Source: Microplitis mediator (taxonomy: Eukaryota > Arthropoda > Insecta > Hymenoptera > Braconidae). From it: a DNA stretch of 64,000 bases. The DNA is taken from positions 7,435,697 through 7,499,696 of the forward strand of contig NC_079971.1 in the NCBI RefSeq assembly GCF_029852145.1, in the 5' to 3' direction. The translations under genes were made by a program, and so were the position numbers. Shown here one piece after another: positions 36,601 through 48,276 of this stretch; within the stretch, counting starts at the first letter, position 1; every line of letters starts with the position of its first letter. The notes under the pieces are model-generated. The model searched no databases. It was not told where the DNA came from and was given only the letters and a program-made list of their open reading frames with translations.

Positions 36601-39600
36601 TTCATATAACGTTTGTAGAAATCAATTTCTGACGTCGATTGCGTTAACATCCAAGGAAATTTCAGCGAATGGTTTTCTTTGAGCCACTTTGTCACCAAAT
36701 AATAGAGATTCATTTCGATTAATTTGATGCGGTCATGATCGTTCTTGATTACTATCTTAAGAATTTTATTTATTGAATCGATTGGTATTTTCACGTCACC
36801 ATAGAGCCGTAAGATGCAATTTAACGCCTGGTTTTGATGTAAAGCACTCCCATGTAATATACATCCAAATGTATATAACGCAGTTGTTGTTCTATTGGTA
36901 AATTCGTCTTGAATCATCACATCAACAGTACCAGCATCTATCGTAAATATTTCGTGCTGAATAGCAGCGACATTTGCAAACAATTTTTTTTTTATCGTCA
37001 AATCAACTTCCGGTGATGAAAAAATAAAATTAATTATTTTTATGGCTTCGAGCCGGACAACATAAAAAGAACTTCTGAGATAAATGTCAATCATTTCAGC
37101 GGCACATGAAGTTTGCTGATGTGAGTCGACCAGCATTAAATTGTCTTGAGGAATAAATTTAATTATTTTGCTCAAACAATCCAGAAAACTCAGACAAACT
37201 GAAGGCCCAAATATATGAGTCAGCTCATTGTGAGTAAAAATAATTACATCAGTGATATTCTGTTTGCTTTTATCAGCATCAAGTGCATGCTCGTAAATAA
37301 ACGGCAATAATTCTAGAATATTTTTCACGGCATTCCCATCATGCTGCCATTTATGAAATAATTTATTTACAAACGTCGTTAAATCACCGAGTGATTCATC
37401 AGAGTAAAAACCTTTTCTGCATTCTATGAGTCGCTTCAAAAATACAAGACTTTGCCATAAATTACCGATGACTGTCGGCGCGTAGATTTCAACTTTTAGT
37501 AAATTTTTCAAAACCTTTGATTGAATTTCAGAAATTTTCTCGTCTGAATCGATGCAGGTAAATAAGGTGGCAGTTCTGTGGGCTGCTATTGTTGTTGTGT
37601 CGTTTATGTCAACAGTAATTTTAAAATTGAAAGCTTTGCGGTCTTTCTGTGATTTAATGACATAGTCTTGTAATTCAAAAATATTTTCGTAATATTTTAT
37701 TCCAAGTTTGTCTAGTCCTTCTGGTTCATTGGTATTTTCCACGAGGATGTGCAATAATTTTAGTAAAATATTTGACAGACATTCGTCGACAATCAGTTTT
37801 CCCACGATCTTGTGGTACGGAGTTTCGTAGAGCGTCATCAGGGCTTTTATTAAATGTATGACATCTTCGTTTTCACGTTCCAGTAAATTTTCAGCGAGTA
37901 TAAAATTATAAACTCTATTGAAAGATTGTCTAAGTGAAGTTAATAAGCTTTCAATTAATTTATTTTTTTTGTTTTCATTCAATTCTAATAAATTTGACGT
38001 AAATTTACCGACAATTGCTAAATTTAAAATTACATTGTTGACATTTGTTGAAGTTTCATCAGTAAAAGTTATTAACTCCCCCAATTTTTCGATAGCGACA
38101 CTCAAAATTTCTTCGGAAAACGGAGGCTTGATAAGTTTCTTACTAGAATTTGAATTTAAATCAGGAGATTGTTCAGTAAATAAATCGATCTCGAATGCTG
38201 CTGACAAATGACACTTCGTAATGTCATTTATAAATTTTGGCTGACTGTCAATCAAAAATATGTCGTTGAGTAGCCGCTTTTTATTCAACAAAATTTTAGA
38301 ATTTTTTTTATACCACATTTTGAGTATCAAATTAGTGATGATGTTATTGACAGCTGTCACTGTAGAAGCTGTCATTGTTTTGCTTGACGAAAATTTTAGT
38401 ATCCATTGCAACACGCGCATTTTAACAGGGTCTCCATTTCTCGATAGCAGCTCGCCAATGTACTCTGGTATTTTGGCATTCTGTGAAAAAATATCCAAAG
38501 TGCAGACGGAAGACGGGGTCCAGCGGATCTCATTAGTGATATAGAGGCACAGAAATTCATTAACGTTAATGACGCCGACATAAATCATAATGAGTTGCAA
38601 TAATTCGTGTCCTTCTGATTCGTTTTGCCCCAAACTCAAAATTTTCAACAACGTGTGCCATATTTTTTCCCAGTATTTTTTAGTCGCTTCAATAAATTTC
38701 GTGTCATCGGATGTTAAGTTCTCTGTCATCAATAAAATTTTACAGAGCTCGCATAAACTGTTTATTATTTTTTCATTCTTTAATGCTTCTGAAAATAATT
38801 CGCTCACTGTCTCCATCAGGGATATGAAGTCATCGACGTTAGATATAGAAGCTGGATACTTTCTGACCATTGCAATAATTATTTCGACGATGTACCACTT
38901 GTTTTCAATGTCATTATTAACTGATTCGATATTGAATAGATCGATTGGTTTTTTTACGATTGACAAACGTCTTCTCTTCACACGTCTCAGGGATTCGTTG
39001 TCACTGGGATTCGATTCCTCTTGATAAAAAGAATGATCCATCATGACTTGATAAAAAATTTCGCTCGCCAATGCGCTGAAGCTGGAAATTATCATGCAGT
39101 TCTTGATATTTTGTATTACGCAGTTGTAAATATTTATCATGATACTTTTCCATTCGGGTAAATTGTAGGCGTAAGCAGCGGAGTCACTTGATATCGCGCC
39201 GTTTGGATGATGGAATGTGATAAATAATAAAATGACTTTGCAGTTTTCTTCATTTAATTGATTATTAAGTATACGGTTGGTTATTTCTTCGCTGAATTTA
39301 CATAATGATTTACGGCTTTCAGTTCCTATTTGTTCGCATACTGTATTTAATAATTTGTAAGCATATTTTTGAAGAGAAGCTGGATTTTTTTCAACGTCAT
39401 TTAATACTTTAACTGAAATTAATAGTATATTACACACTGAGGGAAGTAAAGTAAGAAATGTCTCAGATCACATGTAATTGTTGGCCGAGGCGAAGCCGAG
39501 GTCAACAAACATGTGATCTGAGGCTTTCTTATTTACTTCCCGAGGAGTGTATGCTATTTTTCTCCTCGACGAAGGCGGAAAGCGGCAACTTCGTTTTGCA

Positions 39601-42080
39601 CAGCGGGACGAAAGTTGACGCTTTCTGCCCGTCGAGGAGAAAAATCATTAATTAAAATTATTAATAAATATTAAACATGTTTTTGATCATTATTGGGGAG
39701 GTGAAAATTGCCTACATTATTTTTTCGTACATTATAATTTCTTACTGCTCAGTTGCGTACTAAAACTTATTGTCTACGGTTCTATTGGCTGCATAAATAT
39801 AAAATATATAATTTAATTGCATAAAAAAATTATTGCACTGTTCTATTGCCAATTAAAAAATAATTTAAGATGTTCAATTGATTACTATTTATTTGTGCGC
39901 CCAAATCAAAGAAATATCTTATTAATGTAGGTAAGCTTCTGGTTTATTTGCTGATAAAATCAAGTACTTGTTGAGGAGAAATGACCAACGTTCAAGACCG
40001 ATCACTTGAGAAAAAAAAACGCAGCTGATCTGAAAAATATCAGAGCCACGGTAGTTTTCACAACAGTAACTGGAAAACTTGACAGAGTTTTCTATTAGAA
40101 AGTAGTGACCTGATCAGGTCATTCCCTGCATCGACTATGAGATTCAACCCAGTGTCTTATTATGGACCAGGCGAGTTATACCATTGAGAAGACTACCCTG
40201 GTTCTGATATTTTACAGATCAATCCTGTTTTTTTTTCTCAAGTGATCAGTCTTAAACATTGATAATTTCTCCTCAACAAGTACTTGATTTTCCCAGCAAA
40301 ATCAGGAGCTTCACTACATTAATTAGGTATTTCTTTGCTTTGGGTTCACAGTTTAATAGTAATCAATTGAAAATCATGAATTATTTTTAAGTAGACAATA
40401 GAACAGTCTGCAATAATTTTTCTATGCAATTAAATTATATATTTTATATTTATGCAGGCAATAGAACCGTAGAAAATAAATTTTAATAGGCAACTGAGCA
40501 GTAAGAAATTATAATGTACGGAAAAATAATGTAGGCAACTGAAGCCTTCCCATAAATCAAATATTTACTTACGAAAAAACGTAAATATTTTTTTTTTAAT
40601 ATAGTGAGCTAAGTTCGACTGTAAACATCCAAATTGTACTGTATGCTGCAAACTTATTAAGATGTTACTCTTATTAATGTGTGATAAATCATACATTTTA
40701 ATAAAAATCTTAAAAAACTTTCGCCAATCATCAAGGGACAACGAAACTCTGTAAAGTCGGCTCGTAAGTACCAGATCTGCCAGTTGTAAATACGTATCGT
40801 GGAAGTGTTTACAGTTTTCATTTTCCAATACTTGAAAAATACAAGCGACGAAATCAAAAGTGTGTAAATAAACTGCTGATGGTGTACTAGCATAGCGCAC
40901 AATATCAGATATTAGAAGACTACAAGACGTTTGTACTTTATCAGCACTTGTGCTGGGTGGCCTTTTCGTTAACTAAAAAGATTTTTAAAAATATTTATTA
41001 CTTACTCTGTTTAATTGTTAATTACCAATTTACTTACCGATATAATTAACTCATGACATTTTATAAATAAACTGTGCCATGTTAAGATAATATTTTTATC
41101 TTGGTCTTTTGAAATCGAATTCTGCGTGAGTTCATCTCTTGTTTCTCGACGATCAATGATACTTAATAAACTTTCGATGTTTGACTATAAAAATAATTAA
41201 CTATTTAATATGCAGATAAAATAAATGATACTGAAGGCCTTTGACATTAAAAAAATTGTTGTTTTTTTTGTATTCTCTGACAGCTCTCCACTTTTTTAAA
41301 ATATTCAATATAGATGGAAATTTAAAATCAAAATTGCTTACAGTTGTCATCAATTAGGAGTCAAATGAAATTTGGTAAATAAATTTTAGCCAACAAAATT
41401 TTAAAATTCGAATTATAAAATTGACTTGAAGATTTTACTGAAATTTATTTTCCAAAGTTCGTGTAATTCCCAATTGATGTCAACTGTAGTAATTTTTTTT
41501 TTTTTATTAATTAATAAAATTTTGATACGGTTATGACAGTTCAGATCATTAAATATTTTTAAAAAATTGAATATTGTCTGAGAATGTCCTTAAATAAAGA
41601 AATTAAGTACTGGCAGAAAAAATTATTAAAAACAAATTTGAAAAACTGTCAATAATTTTTTTTTGTGTTTATTTTCAACAATTTATTGTAATAACAAGCG
41701 ATTCGTGAAAGAAAGTATAAAAACTCTTGGATGTCTGGATGGATTTTTTTAAATTTCTCTAATTTTTAACATAAAAAATCTATTCATCCCTAAAAAAAAT
41801 TTATCAAAAAAGTCAAAACTGTTTTTCTTTTCTCTAACCTCTGTTACAGTCAACAAAATTTAAGAAAATATTCAAATATTGAGATAATTTCTTTCCTAAG
41901 CATCAGAAAAAATAAAATTATAGCCGGCTAATTTTCTTTCTTCACAATTTGTTATTGTTATTGTAATAATTGAAGTGTATATTCGTAATAATAATTTATA
42001 ATTACCGTTCTATCTGCTTTGAGTTTACTAGTGTCAAAACTAGACAGAATTCTCAGAATTACTTCTGACTTTGAAGTCAT
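30664..42080 (-). CDS. ATM: Serine/threonine-protein kinase ATM, 2876 aa, 6 exons
   Basis: Coding exons: 42080-42006, 41184-41038, 40972-40573, 39412-31865, 31197-30916, 30842-30664; phases join and sum to 2877 codons, between fly (about 2770) and human (3056) ATM. The N-terminal two thirds is helical HEAT-type sequence, then a FAT region. The PI3K-like kinase domain starts near residue 2480 with PTIALDVNPSGNYDD, then QLVKGKDDLRQDAVMQQVF, the catalytic loop GYILGLGDRHFSNILID (about 2705) and HIDFGIAFEQGKVLPVPE (about 2722). The FATC tail ends DPANLSRLFCGWQAFL, the ATM signature (human LSRLFPGWKAWV). The kinase responds to double-strand breaks and phosphorylates SQ/TQ sites. Exon 4 is unusually long (7548 bp). 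Its acceptor at 39413 lies 8 bp from a transposon hairpin. Intron 3 holds a foldback element and intron 4 a nested pair. Confidence 0.97.
31275..31844. repeat. CACTGAGA element in ATM intron 4, interrupted by a second element
   Basis: The left end CACTGAGAAAAAAAATAACTT and right end TTTTTTTTCTCTCAGTG are inverted copies. The complete CCCAAGTAGC element (31354-31709) sits within it, so this one is older. The outer element is about 215 bp without the insert. Confidence 0.7.
31354..31709. mobile_element. Complete 356-bp CCCAAGTAGC element
   Basis: CCCAAGTAGCACACGTGGG at the left and GTGCTACTTGGG at the right are inverted terminal repeats. TT stands on both sides. The interior carries the family words GACATCTTAAAGTTGTCTCT and CCTAAAACCAACATCTGTAT. 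It has no coding frame. It is the best single copy from which to define family borders. Confidence 0.75.
39423..39648. repeat. Two adjacent hairpins at the ATM exon 4 splice acceptor
   Basis: Hairpin 1 (39423-39553) opens TAGTATATTACACACTGAGG, contains CAGATCACATGT and its complement, and has a GGCCGAGGCGAAGCCGAGGT loop; it closes with GGGAAGTAAAT-type complement. Hairpin 2 (about 39554-39648) has arms TTTTTCTCCTCGACGAAGGC and the complement of GCCCGTCGAGGAGAAAAAT. Both are much more GC-rich than their surroundings. The first base of the element is 8 bp from the AG of the acceptor. Confidence 0.75.
39693..40552. mobile_element. 860-bp foldback element in ATM intron 3
   Basis: The two halves are inverted copies over about 350 bp each: TTGCCTACATTATTTTTTCG, TTTCTTACTGCTCAGTTGC and AAGTACTTGTTGAGGAGAAA all recur as complements on the right. 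Between the arms lies a roughly 120-bp single-copy core with tRNA-like sequence (40124-40197). A second copy with the same core occupies the Era intron (50551-51311). Confidence 0.8.
40124..40197 (-). other. tRNA-Gly-like core inside foldback element, copy 1
   Basis: On the minus strand the core has TCTTCTCAATGGTATAACTC and GCCTGGTCC, resembling the D arm and anticodon arm of tRNA-Gly (consensus TTCAGTGGTAGAATGCTCGCC), followed by GGGTTGAATCTC, a degenerate B box. The acceptor stem is not formed, so this is a tRNA-derived relic or SINE head rather than a working tRNA gene. Confidence 0.4.
41335..41505. repeat. Palindrome around ATCAATTAGGAGTCAAA, copy 2, in ATM intron 1
   Basis: TTGCTTACAGTTGTCATCAA with TTAGGAGTCAAATGAAATTT at the left, and AATTCCCAATTGATGTCAAC followed by TGTAGTAA at the right, form the arms seen also at 27030-27200 and 55240-55345. 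Confidence 0.6.
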
Positions 42081-42506
42081 TTTTCACAATTTTAAAAATT
42101 TATTTATTTAGATATTTAATAAAATTCATTTATATTTTCACGATCTCCATAACTGTCACATTGCACTTGTTTGTATGAATCGAGATATACACATTTATAT
42201 GTATGTATATATATATATTTACACGACCCTCTCATATGCTAGTAAATAGCTACAGTAGGTAATTTAGCAAAACGAAAAATAGTAGAGAATCCGGTTGTAG
42301 TGACTACTAATGGGAATTTTATCCTGTAGAGAAATTTTTTAAATTTATTTATTTTTGACAGACATTCATCCTATTTTTGAATATTAATAAAACGAGTATT
42401 TTTTTTTACAAGATCTTTTTTATTTTAATAATTATATGACAATTACAAGAAGAAAATTATAAATAATTTATAAAACTAAGAATTAACAAATATTTTAGTG
42501 TAGAAG

Positions 42507-43075
42507 GTAAAAGACCTGAAACCCGATCAGGAAATTAGTACCCGATCACTTCATGTATACCTATATTTAATAAAATTTAGTAAATATAGACATACGCATA
42601 CCTGACCGGGTTATGGGTCTTTTAACTTTTGAGTAATTTTTTTTTTAAATCTACGGTAAGAGACTCAGTACCCAATAAGGGAACTAGTACCCAGTCACTG
42701 CATGTATTTGTATAGATATATTTAGTAAATATAGACATACAAATACAGGGAGTGATCGAGTACTAACTCCCTGATCATAGATAATAGTTCCCTGATGGGG
42801 CACTAAGATTTTTAACTTCTAAGTACTTTTTTGTTAAATCTAAAGTAAGAGACCTGGTACCTGATCACAGAACTAGTACTCGATCTCTTATTTATTTGAA
42901 TATCTATAAGGTAACAGACCTAGTAGCTGATTTGAAAGCTAGTACCCGATCACACCATGTATTTGTATATCTATATTTTGTAAAATTCAGAAAATATAGA
43001 TATACAATTACACGGAGTGATCGGGTACTAGTTCCCTGATCAGGTATTGGGTCTCTTACCTTACTTAGTATTTTG
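42507..43075. repeat. GATC/CTAGTTCCCT minisatellite-like array, copy 2
   Basis: Units such as GGGAACTAGTACCCGATCAC and TACTAGTTCCCTGATCAGG alternate in both orientations, separated by ATTTGTATATCTATATTTAG spacers and GTAAGAGACC/GGTCTCTTACCTTA ends. The array fills most of the gap between the ATM start codon and the aminopeptidase stop codon. Confidence 0.75.
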
Positions 43076-43137
43076 AAAAAACAATAGGAATAGTATAATT
43101 GTATAATTACTTACTATAGATATTTTATGACATTAAA

Positions 43138-46100
43138 TCAAGCTGGACTATTCTTAAATCCTTTCTTCTCAAAATAATTTTTCATTGATTCTAAATCTAT
43201 ATTATAATTGTCTACATCTCGGCCAATTATTTTCAAGTATTTCTTAGCTTTTTCTTCTCCGATGACGTTTATCAATACTTCCCGCCACTACCACAGAAAA
43301 AAAAGTTAGTATATTTATATTATTCAAAATTAATAATTACTGACCTTAGAAAAATGATCATTATTCCTAACGTTATATCTCATAAATATGATACCGTCAT
43401 GTAGAAAATTGTAACGATCGTCACTGAAAAATATATTTTAAAATTTATTAATTGAGGTTTTAATAAAATTTTGATTATTAACTCACCTCCTCGCAGTTTG
43501 AATTTGAGAATTATTGACAAAGTTTAAAGTTGCTTCTAGACCTTTATTTTCCATTGTAATGGCCAAAAACAAATTCCATGTATCAATTTCATACAGTGAA
43601 TTATTCATAGCCATGGACAATAATTTGTGCAAAAGTTCATCATCCAACGTACAACTGAGTGCATTCAAAATATCTTTATCTTTATCATTCAAACACTTTG
43701 TTAGAAGTTCATTCCAAAGACTTTTGTCAGCGTAACGAATCCCACCGCAAAGTATTTCAGACTTTAAATTGAAGTCGAGCCTAATTAAAGAAAACAGTAA
43801 TAATTAATAGTCAAAATTAATTTTCAAATAGAAATAATTAAACGTACGCATTTTTTTCAGGATCTTCAAGCCACTTTGTAATCATGGAAAGTGTGTAATT
43901 TTTACATAAACTTGAACCATATGTACAAGTCCATTTTATGATTGATTTTTTCTGAGGCATCTTTATAAAATCGTCATCAATTAAGCGATCAAAAAATACA
44001 TCTTTTTCTAGATTTTCAAATAATGTTAAAACTATTCTCTGTAATTATTATCATTATGAATAAATAAATTCATTGTTTTACTTAATTTATACTTTTTAAT
44101 TAACCAGCAATAGAATTTATGACTCTGAATGTCTACACTGTAAAAAATTTGCGGAGTTAACGCGGATTAAATCTAGAGTAAATGTGGGGTAGATGACTTT
44201 ATTTATTTAATTCCTTCGGAGTGAAATTTGTTCCGAGTTTATTTTAATATTAAAATTCCAAATTGGAATGAATGCGGACTTAAATAAAATCTAGATCACT
44301 CCAAAATCACTCCACTGGAGAAATAAACTCCGTATTCGGAGTAATTTTTCCTAAAATTCCGGAACTCCGAGTGACGGAGTAAATTCCGATTCAAATAAAA
44401 TCGATAGTTCCGAATTCACTCCCGATTTTTCATAGTGCAGAAGTTCACGTGCTGATTAATAAAAATTTCTGTAATACCTTGAAAGTTTCATAGTACGGAG
44501 AATTTGATAGCGATGTTTTACCATGTAATAGACGTATCTTCCCAAGAAATGTAGCCCATGGCAAGTAATCTGTTTCTTGTCTTAGATACTCCATTAATTC
44601 AAAACCAATGCTATAAGATACATGTCTTAATTCTGCTAATACAAATGCGTCATCAATCAGCTGAGCACGATTTAAATAATGAATTTTATGATAATTTTTC
44701 GATTTCAAAAAATTTATTATCAGCTTCCAATTTCTCTCATCATAATTAACACGATAGTATCCTACACCATAACAATATTAAATTAGTTTTATGCATATCA
44801 ACAAATAATATCTTATAAAATGAATGATACCGAATTGTTGCTTATTGCTTATGAGCCATTTGTCTTGTTCGGGTGCTGAAATTTCTAACGAAACCGAATC
44901 TGGATCAAACCAATGTGTTATTGAGGTGTCGCTAAAGTCCGGATTGTCTTCAGTCGCAATATTCAAAGCGATCCAAAATTTAGTAGATGAATTCAAAAAT
45001 CTATCATTCGAAAAATGCGATTGCGTAATCGTCGCTCGATTAGATGTGTAATTTCTATTGATCGTAACCATCGGATATCCTGGTGCGTTTGCCCAATTGT
45101 TCAAAGCCTTCACGAAAGTAACATTCATATCACCAGATACTTTTCCGAATTCCTCAAATAAATTACGTGAAGTAACTGAACCAAATTTGCTGTCATATTT
45201 AACAATAAAAATTAATTAGTCACTAATTTATTAATCAGTAATTTTGAAATTTACTTATTTCTCAGATAATTTCGCAGTCCAGTCCTGAAATTTTCTTCAC
45301 CGAGTACATAATTAATCATCCTTATAATAACTCCGCCTATAATGTGAAGTATGACTGTAAATTTTTTAAATAATTACTCATTACATTGTAAAATATTACA
45401 TACTTTTATAATAATTAATCTTAAACTGTCGATTACTCCACAGGTCTGTGAAAATTTTATCTGCATTAATAACAGAAAGCGAGTAATCAAAATCGGAAGT
45501 AAATAAATCTTCACGCCGGTCTAATACAAATTTATCCATCACGCGCCATGACTTTTCAATCTGCAATTGTTCTTATGATTAAATACTGAAATTTATAAAT
45601 ATTTTACTACGGTTGGGCCGTACTAATTTTTATAGCTTCTGAAAAAAATGTGTAAAACAAATTTTTCCGGAAGATTTTCATCATTAGAGTAACAGAATTC
45701 CAGACGTAATTAGAAAAGTAAAATTCGAAAATTCGGTTAGTACAGCCCACTCTCAATACTAAAAAATTGTAAATTATTTTACTCGATCATTAATTAAATA
45801 TGATAAATAAGAAGCAAATCCTTCTGTTAACCACAAACAATCCCACCATTTATGAGTGACGAAATTTCCAAACCATTGATGAGTTAATTCATGAGTTAAA
45901 TCCATAAAATCATTTCTTTTCGTTCCTTCAAATACATTGTCATTACTGTAAATAAACTCATTTTCCCTGAAAAATAATTATTTAACTTCAATATTATATT
46001 TACATACAAATATATGAGGGTGTGCCGTCAACTAATCCCAATAATTTTATGCCAAGACAAGTGATCCCTACAAATTGATCCCACTGACATCTGATCTCAT

Positions 46101-47567
46101 AGACATTTGGTTGATAATGATGAAGATTAAATTAAAATCTTGATGAAACTGATGAATTAGAAAATCAGTTGAATCTAGTCTGTGGGATCAATTGTCGTGC
46201 AATCACTTGTCGGAGATCAGTTGTCATTGAACCGTACATGAGTATTTTACAATATAAATTTATATCTCACTTTAAAAAAATTATCCCCCAGTTTTCCATT
46301 CCTATTGAAGTTTGCTGAGGTATTAGAACCAAATCTATTTTTTTTAACCCATGATCTTCATAAGGGATACCAATAAAATCCTCCAATGATCTGAATGCTT
46401 TTAATCCACTTGTTAATAAATGATTTCCACGATCAGGAGAATTTTTCCTAGTCCATACTCTGAATGATTCATCATCGTTGTGAGCTAAATAATCTAAGTC
46501 ACCGATGATGAAGGCAACTAAATATGTTGACATTGCTGGGGTTTTTTCAAAATTTGTCCATACTTGATTACTGCTATCATTTGCGCTAATTATTGAGTTA
46601 AACTGAGTGTTAGATAATGCAGTATATCTTCGATTATGCTTTATAGAAATTTTAAAAGTCGCTTTAAATGCTGGCTCATCCCAACATGGAAAAGCACGAC
46701 GGGCATGCATAGCTTCAAAATACGTCGATAACAACCATCTGCAATTATTTATTCACACTGTGAAAAATTTTCGGATTAAATCCGAAGTGAATGCGAAGTG
46801 AAATTTCTTCGAAGGGAAATTTATTTTAATATTAAAACTTCGAATCGGAGTGAATGCGGATTTAAATAAAATCCAGACCACTCCGAAATCACTCCGTTGA
46901 AAAAAAACTCCCTATTTACTCCGTAAACTAAGTGATTTTTTTTTTAAACGAAACTCCGAGTGACGAAGTGACTTCGAATTTAAATAAAATCCGTAATCAC
47001 TCCGAATTCACTCCAGATCTTTTAGTGTATCTTTAAATTACAGTATTTATTATAATTTTTAGTTAAATTTAATAAGAAAATAATAAAAACTCACTGTTTT
47101 TTACCAAAGTTATCTATGTAATAACTACGATAAAAACCTTGCGGTTGATCAGTAATTATACCGTGATATTTTAAATGTAAAATATAATGACCTCTTGATA
47201 ATTTTTCTTTAAAAGTAATTTTTAGAAAATCATTTTTGTCATCAATTTCATGGATAGATTCGAATGTTTTACTTTCATTTTCCAAAGTTATTTTTCCATT
47301 TATCTGAAGATCATACGCATGTAAAATTAATAAATTACTTTCAGTTTTTACTTCAATCTCTATATGAGATTCTCCATCGTAAGTGAAATTATTTTCTTCA
47401 ATATGTGGAATTAGATTTATTGTGTAGTGAAGTGGTATGACGTCATCAGGAAGACGATTTGAATTTGAATCTTGTGACCCTGATAAAGTTCCCACGATAT
47501 TACATAGAATAAATATTCCATGAAAAAAAATTTTTATGACTGTCCAATATGAATTAAAACTTTTCAT
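43138..47567 (-). CDS. M1 family aminopeptidase N, 906 aa, 11 exons, probably secreted
   Basis: Coding exons: 47567-47095, 46738-46271, 45966-45783, 45560-45404, 45336-45255, 45189-44831, 44761-44478, 44038-43848, 43780-43487, 43423-43345, 43287-43138; phases join and sum to 907 codons. A hydrophobic leader (IKIFFHGIFILCNIVGTLSG) is followed by the M1 N-terminal domain (RLPDDVIPLHYTINLIPHIE, RRAFPCWDEPAFKATFKISI), the exopeptidase motif as GMENWG (usual GAMENWG), the zinc site HELTHQWFGN with the third ligand in WLTEGFA 18 residues later, the transition-state Tyr in INYYKSGVIIRMINYVLGE, and the ERAP1-type C-terminal domain starting WLISNKQQFGYYRVNYDE. The enzyme removes N-terminal residues from peptides. 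Lepidopteran-type gut APNs end in a Thr-rich stalk and GPI signal; this one stops at KGFKNSPA with neither, so a soluble secreted form is likely. Confidence 0.93.
44136..44437 (+). mobile_element. Complete 302-bp CGGAGT-rich MITE in aminopeptidase intron 7
   Basis: CACTGTAAAAAATTTGCGGA at the left and TCCCGATTTTTCATAGTG at the right are imperfect inverted ends. The interior shows TTCCTTCGGAGTGAAATTTG, AATCACTCCACTGGAG and AACTCCGAGTGACGGAGTAA. This is the best intact member of the family in the window. Confidence 0.8.
45611..45753. repeat. 143-bp MITE in aminopeptidase intron 3
   Basis: GGTTGGGCCGTACTAATTTT at the left and ATTCGGTTAGTACAGCCCA at the right are imperfect inverted copies, with a GGAAGATTTTCATCATTAGA core. 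No other copy was noticed in the window. Confidence 0.5.
46014..46248. repeat. Element rich in GATCAATTGTC-type words, aminopeptidase intron 2
   Basis: The segment runs from GGTGTGCCGTCAACTAATCC to CAGTTGTCATTGAACCGTAC and contains repeated GTGATCCC, TTGATCCCAC, TGGGATCAATTGTC and CACTTGTCGGAGATCAGTTG words in both orientations. It looks like a short palindromic transposon built of degenerate repeats. Confidence 0.5.
46756..47027 (+). repeat. 272-bp CGGAGT-rich MITE in aminopeptidase intron 1
   Basis: It opens CACTGTGAAAAATTTTCGGA and ends CAGATCTTTTAGTG, and contains AATCACTCCGTTGAAAAAAA and ACTCCGAATTCACTCC. It is slightly shorter than the copy at 44136-44437 because the left half is deleted around the TTTATTTAATCCCTTCGG block. 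Confidence 0.75.
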
Positions 47568-48276
47568 GTTGAAATAAAAAAATACTTAATGAAACTGACG
47601 TCTAGTATGTCGATTTATAACAACAGAATCGTTTTATTTGTCATCTATTAATAAAAATATATGAGTTTATTATCATTACAATTTTATTATAGTCGTGACT
47701 TAGAGATAAAAGCAAACAAAGAAAAAAAATAAAAACATTTTAAAAATACTCATGACTCGATTTTATAAAAATAAAAAAAAAATGTTTAAAGGAAACAACA
47801 ATCAACTCTTGTTTTAGTTACTATATTTAATTTAATGAGCATATTTTTTTCGAAATTTTATTAAATCTTTCGATTATAGTAAATTTTCTATTCGAATATG
47901 AAATGTTTAGAAGCCTAATTATTTTCGATTTATCGAATTTTCAAAGCCAAATATAGAACGCAATTTTGTGGAATTTGAAAAGGAGCTCAAGGAGATCTAA
48001 AACAGCGGGAAATTTGAAGCTGGTCCACAGACTCAACCGGTTCTCAGATTTTTTTATAGTAACAAAAATTGTCGATTAAAATAGCATTCGATAAGATTTT
48101 TACTACTGGTCAAGAGAAGAGACAAGAATATTCCGAACCAATGATATGCATACTTCGTAAATAAAGAAAGTTTGTGGGTCAAACATTTACTTTCTCTTTG
48201 GAGGAATGATTGTCATTTTTTAAAAATTACTTAGTTCTACTGTTATTTTCAAGCAGTGTAAATAAAACTCCTTACA
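47568..48276. promoter_or_regulatory. Divergent intergenic region between aminopeptidase and sulfotransferase
   Basis: 709 bp separate the two start codons, which point away from each other, so both promoters must lie here or in undetected 5' UTR introns. The DNA is AT-rich and has no family repeat. I see no convincing core promoter motif. Confidence 0.4.

Noticed and set aside
32212..39024. Several plus-strand open frames of 60-144 codons opposite ATM
   Set aside because: They are shadows of the 7.5 kb ATM exon; none has conserved motifs or splice context.
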